Positions 1 through 9,000 of a stretch of 64,000 nucleotides of DNA are shown piece after piece (the first letter of the stretch is position 1; each line of letters begins with the position of its first letter). The translations under genes were made by a program, and so were the position numbers. Origin of the DNA: Sphingomonas phyllosphaerae (GTDB lineage Bacteria; Pseudomonadota; Alphaproteobacteria; Sphingomonadales; Sphingomonadaceae); assembly GCA_036946405.1 (NCBI GenBank), contig JAQIJC010000001.1, forward strand, positions 1,247,001 to 1,311,000, in the 5' to 3' direction. The notes below the pieces were generated by a model. It was not told where the DNA came from. It ran no database searches and saw nothing but the letters and a program-made list of their open reading frames with translations.

Positions 1-1254
1 GCCTGCCGAAAGGCGCCGGCGAAGGACAAGCCGTACAAGCTGGCCGACGCACACGGGCTCTACCTCTACGTTCTGCCGAGCGGCTTCAAGTCGTGGCGCT
101 GGAAATACCGCATCGGCGGCAAGGAAAAGCGGCTGGTCTTCGGACCCTATCCGACGATCACGCTGGTGAAGGCTCGGCAGCTGCGCGAGGACGCGGCGCG
201 CGTGCTGCGCGACGGGGCGGATCCTGCGGTGAGCAAGCGGCAGCGAGCAGCCGAGCAGACGGCGCTGGTCGGGAGCACCTTCGAGAGGGTTGCCCGGGAG
301 TGGCACGTGAGCCAGAAGGCGGGCTGGTCGCCGCGCTACGCGGCGATCGTCCTCAACAGCTTCGTGAACGACGTCTTCCCGCGTATCGGCACGCTGCCGA
401 TCACGGCCGTCACGACGCCGCTAGTGCTGGAGGTGCTGAGGCCGATCGAGGCGCGCGGCGCACTGGAAACGGCGCACCGCGTACGTCAGCGGATCTCGGA
501 GGTTTTTGCGCGCGCGATCGGCGCGGGGATTGCCTCGGCCGACCCTGCCGCGGTCACGAAGCGGGCGCTCGGCCGGAAGGCGAAGGGCAAGTTCCCGGCT
601 GCGCGAACCATCAAGCTCGCCCAGGCCGTGCTCGAGGAATCGGAGAAGCAGCCCGGGCAGCCGCTGACGAAGCTGGCGTCGCGCCTGCTGGCGCTGACCG
701 CGGTGCGATCGGCGACGCTGCGCAACGCCGAGGTGCGCGAGTTCGAGGATCTCGACGGCAAGGCGCCGATATGGCGCGTCCCCGCGGCCAAGATGAAGCT
801 TGGAGTGGAGCGCAAACAGGACGACGCCTTCGAGTTCATCGTCCCGCTGTCGCGCCAGGCTGTCGAGACGGTGAAGGTCGCGATCGGCTTCTCGGGGAGG
901 GATGCGACCGGGCTGATCTTCCGCAGCGTGCGCAATGCGCGACGACCGATCAGCGACAGCACGCTGAGCAAGGCATACCGGGAAGCGGGCTTCTCGGGCG
1001 TCCATGTTCCGCACGGGTGGCGCGCCACCTTCTCAACGGTGATGAACGAGCTGGTGAAGGAGCAGGGCAGGGGCGACGACCGCGCCGTGATCGACCTCAT
1101 GCTCGCCCATATCCCGGCGGGGGTCGAGGGCGACTACAATCGCGCCGCGTACATGCCGCGCCGGCGCGAGCTGGCGCAGGAGTGGGCGGACATGCTGACG
1201 AAGGGGCTCGCGCCGCCGGCTACGCTGCTCGAGGGCAAGCGACAGCACGCCTGA
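1..1254 (+). CDS. int: P4-type tyrosine recombinase (integrase), 5' end outside the window
   Basis: The frame is open from base 1, so the gene starts upstream of the window. The visible part opens with the beta-rich N-terminal arm-binding region (DUF4102 type, around LYLYVLPSGFKSWRWKYRIG), followed by a SAM-like core-binding domain and the catalytic domain. Visible catalytic residues are Arg in LTAVRSATLRNAE (about visible residue 235), the His-x-x-Arg pair in VPHGWRATFSTVMNE (about 340) and the nucleophile Tyr in GDYNRAAY (about 379). Such enzymes integrate and excise genomic islands and prophages. The active site looks intact. It is followed after 16 nt by a winged-helix gene. It is related to, but clearly distinct from, the integrase at 2214-3449, so it probably belongs to a separate adjacent element. 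Confidence 0.9.
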   Translation, partial: ACRKAPAKDKPYKLADAHGLYLYVLPSGFKSWRWKYRIGGKEKRLVFGPYPTITLVKARQLREDAARVLRDGADPAVSKRQRAAEQTALVGSTFERVAREWHVSQKAGWSPRYAAIVLNSFVNDVFPRIGTLPITAVTTPLVLEVLRPIEARGALETAHRVRQRISEVFARAIGAGIASADPAAVTKRALGRKAKGKFPAARTIKLAQAVLEESEKQPGQPLTKLASRLLALTAVRSATLRNAEVREFEDLDGKAPIWRVPAAKMKLGVERKQDDAFEFIVPLSRQAVETVKVAIGFSGRDATGLIFRSVRNARRPISDSTLSKAYREAGFSGVHVPHGWRATFSTVMNELVKEQGRGDDRAVIDLMLAHIPAGVEGDYNRAAYMPRRRELAQEWADMLTKGLAPPATLLEGKRQHA

Positions 1255-1270
1255 TGATCGGAGGCCGCGC

Positions 1271-2023
1271 GTGACCGCGGCCTCGATGGGGCGCCAGACG
1301 CGCCAGCTCACCAAGGGCTTCACGGCCCGCCTGACGGGCAAGGCCGAGCGCGGTGCCGACCGCAAGGTCCGCCGCAACAGCATCGACGTTGAGGACCGGC
1401 GCGCCCGCGTGTCGCGGCCGATCGGCGACGGCACAACGGCCGGCGCGATGGGCTGGATTGACTGCGTGTTGAAGGTGGTGGGTGAGCTGGACAACCAGCT
1501 GCGCGCCAAGGGCGGCGCTCGGCCGCTCGGACTGCACGGCCTGCGCGTGCTCGAGGCGCTGCTCGGCCGGCACGGCAAAATCGCAATCGACTTCAAGAGC
1601 GGCCGGATCGATCCAGCGTTAGACACGATCGCGAGCGCAGCGGGCGTGTCAAAGACCACGGTGGTGCGCGCGCTGGAGCGGCTGAAGAGCCTGAAGATCC
1701 TCGACTGGATCCGCCGGACCGAGAAGACGGGCAGGGATGGGCTGTTCGGCCCCCAGCGCCGGCAGGTGTCGAACGCGTACTTCTTCACGCCCGAGGCGCT
1801 GCCCGCACGGGTCGCCCAGCGCCTGCGCGACCTGCTCGCCCGAAAGCGGCTTCAACGAACAGGAACTGCCCCTGCGACGTCGCCGGTAGCGGCAGCCGAG
1901 CCGGCATGCCCGGATCTGCGCGACACGCTCGCCCGGATCAAGGCCGGGATCGCACGCCGCGATGAAGGAGTGAACGCGAGTCCACCATGCGGTCAGTATC
2001 CCCTCTCAGGGGTTGAAAGATAA
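1271..2023 (+). CDS. Winged helix-turn-helix DNA-binding protein
   Basis: A 250-residue basic protein starting at GTG with a GGAGG ribosome site six bases upstream. Residues about 115-150 form a helix-turn-helix (IASAAGVSKTTVVRALERL) followed by a wing-like segment (KILDWIRRT). The N-terminus is Arg/Lys-rich and the C-terminal tail looks disordered. It lies 16 nt downstream of the integrase in the same direction and probably shares its transcript. HTH proteins of this form next to integrases are often element-encoded regulators or replication-initiator-like proteins. The sequence alone does not decide between these. Confidence 0.7.
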   Translation: MTAASMGRQTRQLTKGFTARLTGKAERGADRKVRRNSIDVEDRRARVSRPIGDGTTAGAMGWIDCVLKVVGELDNQLRAKGGARPLGLHGLRVLEALLGRHGKIAIDFKSGRIDPALDTIASAAGVSKTTVVRALERLKSLKILDWIRRTEKTGRDGLFGPQRRQVSNAYFFTPEALPARVAQRLRDLLARKRLQRTGTAPATSPVAAAEPACPDLRDTLARIKAGIARRDEGVNASPPCGQYPLSGVER

Positions 2024-2028
2024 AAGGA

Positions 2029-2052
2029 ATGGGATCGCTAAGGCGATCCCAT
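2029..2052 (+). terminator. Perfect hairpin after the HTH gene
   Basis: ATGGGATCGC and GCGATCCCAT form a perfect 10-bp stem around a 4-nt loop (TAAG), six bases after the HTH stop codon. No T-run follows, so this is at most a weak terminator; it could instead be a protein-binding palindrome. The rest of the 2024-2213 gap holds GC-rich short inverted repeats (for example GGCGGCTTGCGCCGCC near 2132) and no gene that I can support. Confidence 0.5.
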
Positions 2053-2213
2053 GCATGAATTTGTAATCCCCCCACGCCGATAGGACCCACCCCTTCCACT
2101 CGATCGCCAAGACCCGGCTGTCGAGCGTGGCGGCTTGCGCCGCCCCGGGCTGCCTGGGGGGGGATGAGCACAGACCGTGCCACCCGCCCCCGACCGCGGC
2201 GCTCGCGGCGCGG

Positions 2214-3449
2214 TCAATTAATCAGGATCTCGGCCCATTCCTCAAACAGACGCCGACGCGGCGCGAGGTGCTTAGCTCGGTTGTAGGCGCCCTCCACCTT
2301 CGCGGTTGTGCCATCGTCGTGCTTCAGCACATGGCCGAGCGCCTGGTCGATCACCTGCCGATCCGCCGGTCGCTGCTCGTTCATCACCGTCGAGAATGTG
2401 GCGCGCCAGCCGTGCACGACGTGCCGCCCCGCGAAATGCGTCCGCCCGTACAGAGCGTTGATCGTGCCCTCGCCGATCGGCGATCGGCCGTCGCGACCGG
2501 GGAAGATCAGGCCATTGCCGTGCAAATTTGCATGCTCCTGGTGCACATATGCATCCTTCAGATGCATATTCGGCGCGCGCGCGGCGCGCAGCACCGCCAC
2601 AGCCGCCGGCGCGAGCGGCACCAGGTGATCGTTGTCGGCATCGAGCTTCTTCGTCGCGGCCAGCTTCATCCGCGCCGCGGGGATGCGCCAGACAGGCGCG
2701 TCGCCGTCCAGATTCTCGATCTCGCACCACCGCGCGCCGCGCACCGCCGCCAGGCGCACCGCGGTGAGCGCGAGAAAGCGGGACGCGAGCTTCACCGGGG
2801 CGCCGGCGTCGACCAGCTCGGCCGCGGCGAGCAGCGCGCGCGCCTCCTCGATCGTCGTCAGAGCCGGGTGATGCCGCGCGGCCGGCGCGCGCGCCAACGC
2901 GCGGCCGACGATCGCCGCCGGGTCCGCCTGGGCCCAGCCCTCGCTGACAGCCAGCGCGAAAACGTCGGAGATCCGCTGGCGGACGCGGCGCGCCGTCTGG
3001 ATCGCGCCGCGCTGCTCGATCGATCGCACGATCCGGAGCACCGCCGGCGCGTCGATGGCATCAAGCTCGTCGGCGCCGATCGCCGGGAACACGTCTGCCT
3101 CGAGGCTGGCGAGGACGTCGGCCGCATGCACCGCCGTCCAACCGGCGAGCTGCTGGGCGTGCCAGGTGCGCGCCGCGCGCTCGAAGGTCATCACCGCCGG
3201 CGCGGTGCGCGGATCCACGCCGCGGCCGAGCTGCTCGCGCGCGGCCTCAGCCCGGGCCCGGGCGGCATCGAGCGAGATCTCCGGCCATTGGCCGATCGTC
3301 AGCAGCTGCTCCTGTCCCGCGAAGCGGAAGCGCCACCGGAACGACTTGCGGCCGGTTGGCGCGACGAACAGATGTAGGCCGCGCTCGTCGGCGATCTTGT
3401 ACGCGGACGCGCGCGCGCGCGCCGCCTTGACGGCAGCGTTGGTGAGCAT
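2214..3449 (-). CDS. int: Prophage tyrosine recombinase (integrase)
   Basis: A full-length 411-residue P4-type integrase. Residues 1-90 are the DUF4102-type arm-binding region (GRKSFRWRFRFAGQEQLLTIG); the core-binding domain and catalytic domain follow. Catalytic residues are Arg in LTAVRLAAVRGARW, His-x-x-Arg in VHGWRATFSTVMNE and Tyr in GAYNRAKH. Compared with the integrase at 1-1254 it carries an extra stretch (about residues 295-315, NMHLKDAYVHQEHANLHG) encoded by DNA containing a 9-bp inverted repeat. It lies at the left end of the prophage, next to the first copy of the dispersed cargo repeat, and probably drives prophage integration and excision. Confidence 0.93.
   Translation of the reverse strand: MLTNAAVKAARARASAYKIADERGLHLFVAPTGRKSFRWRFRFAGQEQLLTIGQWPEISLDAARARAEAAREQLGRGVDPRTAPAVMTFERAARTWHAQQLAGWTAVHAADVLASLEADVFPAIGADELDAIDAPAVLRIVRSIEQRGAIQTARRVRQRISDVFALAVSEGWAQADPAAIVGRALARAPAARHHPALTTIEEARALLAAAELVDAGAPVKLASRFLALTAVRLAAVRGARWCEIENLDGDAPVWRIPAARMKLAATKKLDADNDHLVPLAPAAVAVLRAARAPNMHLKDAYVHQEHANLHGNGLIFPGRDGRSPIGEGTINALYGRTHFAGRHVVHGWRATFSTVMNEQRPADRQVIDQALGHVLKHDDGTTAKVEGAYNRAKHLAPRRRLFEEWAEILIN
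2547..2569. repeat. AT-rich inverted repeat inside the integrase gene
   Basis: ATATGCATC and GATGCATAT are perfect 9-bp arms around CTTCA. The surrounding 50 bp are clearly more AT-rich than the rest of the gene and encode a segment absent from the related integrase at 1-1254. It could be a small insertion kept in frame. Confidence 0.6.
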
Positions 3450-3482
3450 GAGGACCTCATGTCCTAGTAAGGGGATTGGGCG

Positions 3483-3929
3483 ATGATTCGTCTCGACGCA
3501 GTGCGGACCACACTCGTGAGCAGCTTGAAAAAGGGAGACATGTTCTTCGTCGGCGACAAGATCGGGATTGCTTGCGGCGAAGAACTCGACCGATACTTCT
3601 TCGATGTCGCGACAGGCGGCGTTATCCAGTTGCCCGCGGTTCAGCGCGTGCTCGTAATCGAAGACCCGCTAGTCAGCATCGATCCGGCAAGTGCGATCGG
3701 CTATGATGCTGAAGCGCCTGCTGGCGCTCTGCTGATTACTAAAGGTGGTCCGGCAGTCTATACCTTGCCAAGCGAGACTCGTAGGTTGTCAGTGTACGTG
3801 TTTCTGAGTGGTGAAGTCGTTGAGTATAGAAGGTCGGGCGAGCCGGCCTTCACGCGCTGGCAGATTGGCGTGCGGCAACCCGAGGCTGTTAACGCCGTCG
3901 TGGTGGTCGACGTCGGTGCTGGCGCTTGA
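3483..3929 (+). CDS. Hypothetical protein, first cargo gene beside the integrase
   Basis: A 148-residue soluble protein with many short hydrophobic strands (for example VVVVDVGAGA at the end), no membrane segment and no recognised family. It starts 34 nt from the divergent integrase start, with AAGGGGAT a few bases ahead of its ATG. A copy of the dispersed repeat follows within about 35 nt. That gene-then-repeat layout recurs with the other plus-strand cargo genes of the prophage, so I read it as cargo rather than phage structure. Confidence 0.6.
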   Translation: MIRLDAVRTTLVSSLKKGDMFFVGDKIGIACGEELDRYFFDVATGGVIQLPAVQRVLVIEDPLVSIDPASAIGYDAEAPAGALLITKGGPAVYTLPSETRRLSVYVFLSGEVVEYRRSGEPAFTRWQIGVRQPEAVNAVVVVDVGAGA

Positions 3930-3961
3930 CCGACATCGTGCTTTCGGGCGGAAAATAGGCT

Positions 3962-4063
3962 GACCGAGGCGGAGGTACCCTCCGCCCCTGTGTAGACTGG
4001 CTCCGCAGAAATGCGTTGTTCTCTGAAGGTCTGGCCGGGGTCGATGCCCCGGCTGATACCCCG
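3962..4063 (+). repeat. Dispersed cargo repeat, copy A
   Basis: Begins GACCGAGGCGGAGG with the complementary CCTCCGCC close behind (hairpin 1), then a second hairpin around GGCCGGGGTCGATGCCCCGG, and ends with TGCCCCG (4045) and TACCCCG (4057), a 12-bp period. It is about 80% identical by eye to copy B at 4516 and shares the general plan with copies C-G. Confidence 0.8.
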
Positions 4064-4069
4064 CAATCC

Positions 4070-4150
4070 TCAGCCGAAGCTGGTGGCGCTCAGCTCGGTT
4101 ATGCGCTTCGTTGTGCCGGTCACCCGAGTCACGATCACCAAGCCAATCCG
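4070..4150 (-). pseudogene. Decayed 3' end of a DNA adenine methylase gene
   Basis: Read on the minus strand this encodes a tail like TGTTKRITELSATSFG followed by a stop, which matches the last residues (TGTAKRVTELVVSNFG) of the intact methylase at 4624-5421. The remaining methylase sequence is missing. The fragment follows repeat copy A exactly as the intact gene's 3' end follows copy B, so repeat and gene end were duplicated together. Confidence 0.75.
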
Positions 4151-4285
4151 ACATTCACGGGTGTCACTAAAATCTGTTGTTCTCGCGAAATCGGTCGAAG
4201 TCCAACTCATAATTTAACTACTTCACTGCCTAAGATCAGGAGGCTTTTTCCGGACTCGAAAACGGGGGCGTGGTAGTTTGCAAGT

Positions 4286-4513
4286 ATGCCAATCTTCGAT
4301 GTAGCAATTATCGATGGTGCTACCTCCTGCTTTCGGGAGGAATATGCATCGATCGAAATTGCCAGAGATGCGGTTATTCGCTCGGCCATCAAGATGATGC
4401 TCGAAAGCCCATCTCAAGATGCCTCTAGAACCGCAGACTGCTCGGTCATTGATCACATCGGCGGGCAAGAGCGAACGTTCATGGTGTCACTCTCAATCGT
4501 AGACTACGTGTAG
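4286..4513 (+). CDS. Small DUF6894-like protein
   Basis: 75 residues starting MPIFDVAIIDGATS, with an Ala/Arg helix (IEIARDAVIRSAIKMML) typical in position and character of DUF6894 proteins, which are small stress-associated proteins of unknown mechanism common in alphaproteobacteria. The match is by eye and moderate. The gene is more AT-rich than its neighbours and is bounded by repeat copies A and B in the same orientation, which suggests it arrived as a unit. Confidence 0.55.
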   Translation: MPIFDVAIIDGATSCFREEYASIEIARDAVIRSAIKMMLESPSQDASRTADCSVIDHIGGQERTFMVSLSIVDYV

Positions 4514-4515
4514 GT

Positions 4516-4617
4516 AAGCGAGGCGGAGGGGTCCTCCGCCTTGGTCTTAACCGGCTCCGCAGAATTGCGTTGTTTTTTGAAGGCTCGGCCGGGGTCGATA
4601 CCCCGGCCAATACCCCG
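4516..4617 (+). repeat. Dispersed cargo repeat, copy B
   Basis: GCGAGGCGGAGG with CCTCCGCC forms hairpin 1. GGCCGGGGT-CGAT-ACCCCGGCC is a perfect 9-bp second hairpin. TACCCCG occurs at 4599 and 4611 (12-bp period). It starts right after the stop of the small gene and ends six bases before the methylase stop codon. Confidence 0.82.
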
Positions 4618-4623
4618 CGATCC

Positions 4624-5421
4624 TCAGCCGAAGTTGCTGACGACCAGCTCTGTCACACGCTTTGCCGTGCCCGTCGCCTTGGTCGCAATCGACCAGGCTA
4701 CCTCGACGTCCACGACGCGGAACCGGCTGAATACAGCGCGCGACCCTTCGGTGGCGTTAATCGACAGCACGAACTTGCCGGCGATGCCGGCGAGCTGGTC
4801 GGCCAGCTGCTCGAAGTCCCCGCGCGAGAAAACATCCTGACCGTAATCATCCTCGCAGCCCCAATAGGGCGGGTCGAGGTAGAACAGCGTGTCGGCATGA
4901 TCGTAGCGCCGGATCAGCTCGGCATAGGGCAGCCGCTCGATCGTCACCGGCGCCAGCCGCTCGCCCAGCGCGCGAATGTCGGCGCGCAGCTTAGCGTAGT
5001 TGAAACCGGCCTTCGACGCCCGGTCGACGCCGAAATTGCGGCCAACCACCTTACCGCCGAAGGCGAGCTTCTGCAGATAGAGGAAGCGCGCCGCGCGCTC
5101 GATGTCGGTCAACGTCTCCGGATCTATCCGGCGCTGGCGATCGAATTCCTCACGGCTGGCGAGCAGCAGATCCAGCTCGGCGACAAGCGGCTCGTAGTGG
5201 CGGCGCACAACCCGGAACAGGTTCGATACGTCGCGCGAAATATCGTTGATCACCTCGGCCGGCGCCGCGTGCGGACGCCGCAGGAAGATGCCGCCCATGC
5301 CGACGAATGGTTCGACATAGGTTCGATGGGGCGTGGCATCGATGATGGCGCACAGGCGCTTGGCCAGGTTGCGCTTGCCGCCGAGGTACGGCGCGATCGG
5401 CCGGGCGGTGATGGTGCTCAT
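4624..5421 (-). CDS. D12-class DNA adenine methylase
   Basis: 265 residues. It has the cofactor-binding start PYLGGKRNLAKRL, the FVGMGG motif I (about residues 39-44) and the catalytic DPPYW motif (about 180-184) in the order of Dam/D12-class N6-adenine methyltransferases. Such prophage enzymes methylate phage and host DNA, often against host restriction, or influence packaging and regulation. No matching restriction gene adjoins it. Its 3' end abuts repeat copy B, and a decayed copy of that end lies at 4070-4150. Confidence 0.9.
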   Translation of the reverse strand: MSTITARPIAPYLGGKRNLAKRLCAIIDATPHRTYVEPFVGMGGIFLRRPHAAPAEVINDISRDVSNLFRVVRRHYEPLVAELDLLLASREEFDRQRRIDPETLTDIERAARFLYLQKLAFGGKVVGRNFGVDRASKAGFNYAKLRADIRALGERLAPVTIERLPYAELIRRYDHADTLFYLDPPYWGCEDDYGQDVFSRGDFEQLADQLAGIAGKFVLSINATEGSRAVFSRFRVVDVEVAWSIATKATGTAKRVTELVVSNFG

Positions 5422-5973
5422 GGGTGCTTTCTCTTGTGGGAGGAAGCGCTCGGCTACGCGCGCGTGATCGCGCCGATCAGGATCGATCGACGGGCCTGCG
5501 CCAGGTCGGCGTCAGGATCGGTGCAGCGGCTCGCGGCCGCGAAAAATGGAGAGGTGAATCTGCGCGGCCAACCGACCCGAACCGGGTGGTTAGCCGCGCA
5601 GACCAAGGGAGCTACGCCCCGCGTATTCCCCTGATGGGTCTTGTATTAGCGGGCCACCCGGCAAACCGGTGACCCTTGGTATCCGCGCGCGCGGGCCAAT
5701 CCTCACGGCTACGATCGGACAGGCGTCGGTCAGTATGCCGTCCTTGTCGTCTGCTTGCCAGTGACGGCACAGGTATTTTTTACAATGCAAGCCGCGCTCG
5801 CCGCCTATCGTTTCATAGAGAAGCCAGGTATCTGGCTTGGAGCTTACCTGACTAGGAACAGGCAAGGCGAGTCTCGGATCGAAAGTTGGGGCACATGCAA
5901 GAAGAGCGGGTAGCTCGGCACAAAGCTTCGACTCAAGATACCAGCATTGCGACGGACTGAGGCCGCTCCCGAA
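5422..5973. other. Stretch without a convincing gene
   Basis: Between the methylase start and the late-operon hairpin. A minus-strand open frame (5590-5991) exists, but its first codons lie in a strong hairpin and it shows no family features. A second short minus-strand frame ends in DADLAQARRSILIGAITRA before a stop near 5460 but has no good start. Either could be a small accessory gene or a remnant. Confidence 0.4.
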
Positions 5974-6007
5974 CCCACCCACTAAACTCATGCGAGTTGT
6001 GGGTGGG
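5974..6007. terminator. Strong hairpin downstream of the late operon
   Basis: CCCACCCAC pairs with GTGGGTGGG, and an inner AACTC/GAGTT pairing extends the stem to about 14 bp. It lies 43 bases beyond the last late gene (minus strand). A CTTTT run follows on the plus strand, none on the minus strand. The position suggests transcription termination in one or both directions. Confidence 0.6.
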
Positions 6008-6049
6008 CTCGGCTTTTCAGCCTGCAGGATACCTGAGTATGCTCTCGGG

Positions 6050-9000
6050 TCAGTTTACCTGCGGAAGCAGCTGAGCGGTTTCACCCGTCAGCGTCATAGC
6101 GTTGAGGATGGAGCTTCGCAGGGTCGAATAATCGACGCTCTGCACATCCTGAGCGCTAGCAGCCTTCGCCACCTTCATGGCGTGTGCGGCGCTCTGCCCC
6201 GCCAACATGCCGGTGAACTCCATGCGGTATGACGAGATGCCGATGTGCGTCGCCGAGATGCCAAACAGGCAGAACATGTTCGTGCACTCCGAAGCCTTCG
6301 GGACGATCGCCTCATAGGGGATCGGTTGCACACCGTCGGCGCCGCCCTGGCTGGCCTGCACGTTGCCCGTGTTCCACATCCCCCAAGTCCCGCCGACATT
6401 CTCCGCCACCGTTTCGACATGGTGGCTGTCGACGTCATAGCTCGCGACGGCCACCGTCTTGATTGAAGTCGGCGTGGTGCCATCGGTGCGCTGCGCATCA
6501 TCACCGGTGACGATGAGGTCACCGACAAGGCGGAAGCCCTCGCGAACATACAGCTGCGGGATATAGCCATAGTCGTCGTTGGGATGCGGGTCGGTGTAGT
6601 GGATCATTGACAGGCCCCACTTGAGGGCTTCCGTCCGGATCGCGGTCGAGATGCGCGGGTCATTCTCGTACTGGAGATAGTACCAGAAGCCCATCGTCTT
6701 GTTCCAGATGTCCTTCCAGATCGCCTCTCGCTGGGCGTTCGTTCCCTCCAGATAACCCCAGTTCTTCGCAAAGAAGTCGGTCGAGAAACCGTTCTTCGCG
6801 TTGATGTCGGAGACACCGCCGACGCCCGGCAGTGGGTCATTCTTCATCAGATCGGCAAGAACCGAGGTGGGCGAAATGGCGAGGAACCGTCCGAGCGCTT
6901 CATAGAACTGCTTGTTATAGCCGGTTGGCGGATTGCCAGCGCTGAACGGGAACGGACGTCGGTACAGGTCACCGCTAGTGAAGGTGGAGCGGAAGTTGAA
7001 CGCCTGAACCTTGTTATCCGCCGCGCCGTTCGCCGGGTTGCCAGCGACATAGATGCGGTTGACGTTCGGCAGCAGCCCTGACGTGGTGTCGCCCGGCACA
7101 ACCCACGGATCGACCTTCACGAATGAGTTGTCGGCCTTGTTGCGGAACTGGTGGCCGTTGCCGCCGGCGTCCTGCAAAAGGCCCCGCTCGCCGTTCTTGA
7201 GTTCGGCCGACGTGCCGGTTGCCGCCTCGCGTCCGTACACCGTCGTGACGCCGGGCGTCTGCCGCGCAAGATCACCCTCATACGAGCCATCTGCGACATA
7301 GCCGGTGCAGTTGATCGTGCGGCCGTCGCGGGTCACGATCTTCGTCACGCGAGTGCCGGTCTTCGTGACGCCGCCAGCCGCGATCCCGTCCGAATAGTAG
7401 ATGGGAATGTCATAGCCGAACGAGAAGCGCGGATCGAACATCGACCGCGTCAGCTTGTCGAAGGTCTTGGGGTTGAACTGGAAAACGTTCGTTCCCTGAC
7501 CATCCATGGTCTGAAGCTGTGCCAGCATCCACCGCGGCAGACCTTGGAGCGCGGACTGCGTGAGGAAGTCCGTGAAGCCGAGCCCGCCCGATGACATGCC
7601 GCCGGGACGGCGCTCTCGCCAGCCGCCAACGATGATCGGATTGAGGCCTTGGCGCTTTGCCTCCCAAGCACCGACCATGCTCATCGGCGTGACGCCGTAG
7701 AAGACCGCATCCGACGAAACGGTGGTTGCGCCCATGCCAGCGGGGATCTCGTTGTACTCGCCGTACCTGAGCGAGTCCGAGAGGCCTTCGACGATGTAGC
7801 CCAGCGCGACCATTTGCTTGTCGGTCAGGCCCTCGGCGATCAGCCACGCGAAGATGCGGCGGCCGGATGATACCGCCGTGCCATTGTTGTTGTACCCGCC
7901 GATGTACAGCTCGGTCGCGCCCAACGACGCGGCCGCTGCAGGAGCGGACGCGAGGACACCCTTCGGCGCACCGAAGCGATAGGCGCGCATGTTGTTGCCG
8001 TCCGCCGGCAGCCGCGTAACCGCCTGCCAGCCTGCCCCGTCATATTCGGTAAGCGCGCCGGTGAACAGCGTTTCGGGCGACCCGATGCCGCCCTTGCCGA
8101 CACCATCGGTCGCAACCTTCGGCGAGACAGAGAACATGTTCCCGTCCGCGTTCTTCGCGCCGATGTTCGCTACCATCGACGTGGTCTGCTTGCTGTACGA
8201 ACCGATCGTCGCATTGGTCGGGTCGAGATCGCTCATCAGGACGCCGGACCTAATGAGGGCGGCGGTGCCAGGAGTGATAGCCTCGAAGGGCGTCGTGACG
8301 ACCAGCGGACCCGTTGTCGCGAGCGCCGCGCCGGTCTTCCAGTTGATCGCGGTCTGCTGCGCGTCCGCCCCGACGGTGCCGAACACCTTGATCTTCGACC
8401 AGATGCCCTCCTTCTTGAACAGCCTGATCGCCTTATCCATAGCGCGGACCTGCCCCACTGTTGCAGGCGTCGTGAAATTGGACACTGCCGTGGTCGTCTC
8501 GGACTGCGTCGTGAACGCGGGGAGGCCCCCGCTCGCTGCCGCCAAGGTGATGGTGAGCTGCGAGTTGCGGGTCGTATAGCCGCTGCCAGATTCATCGACC
8601 GACAAGGTGACGCTCGTAGCGCCGCTGCCAGCGCCGTTATAGGACAACGTGCGCGCCGCGCTGTTGAGCGTGAAGCTGGTCGGCAGATTGTTGACGACAA
8701 TCGTGCTGCCGGCCGTCGCACCGAGGATGTCGACCGTCTTCGCGACGCCGCGCTGAAAGTTGGCATCGGAGAGAGAGAGCGCGCCGAAGGTCGGCGTGGC
8801 AGCAGCAGCTGCCATGGTGAGTGAAAAGGTGGTCGTCCGCGAACCAGCCGCGTTCGCGTTCGTCTCGGCGATCGCCAGCGCGAGGGTGCTGGCACCGCTG
8901 CCCGACCCGTCATACGCGAGCTTGCGGGCGCTGCTGGCGACCGTGAACCCGGTCGGCAGCGTGCTGCCCGTAAGCACGCCGGCCGCCGATGCGTTGGTGA

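Noticed and set aside
2127..3377. Long plus-strand open frame antisense to the integrase
   Set aside because: It mirrors codon bias of the GC-rich integrase gene; Arg/Ala-rich translation without domain features.
5590..5991. 133-codon minus-strand open frame between methylase and late operon
   Set aside because: Its first codons lie within a strong hairpin and the product has no recognisable features; kept only as an uncertain note in the gap entry.
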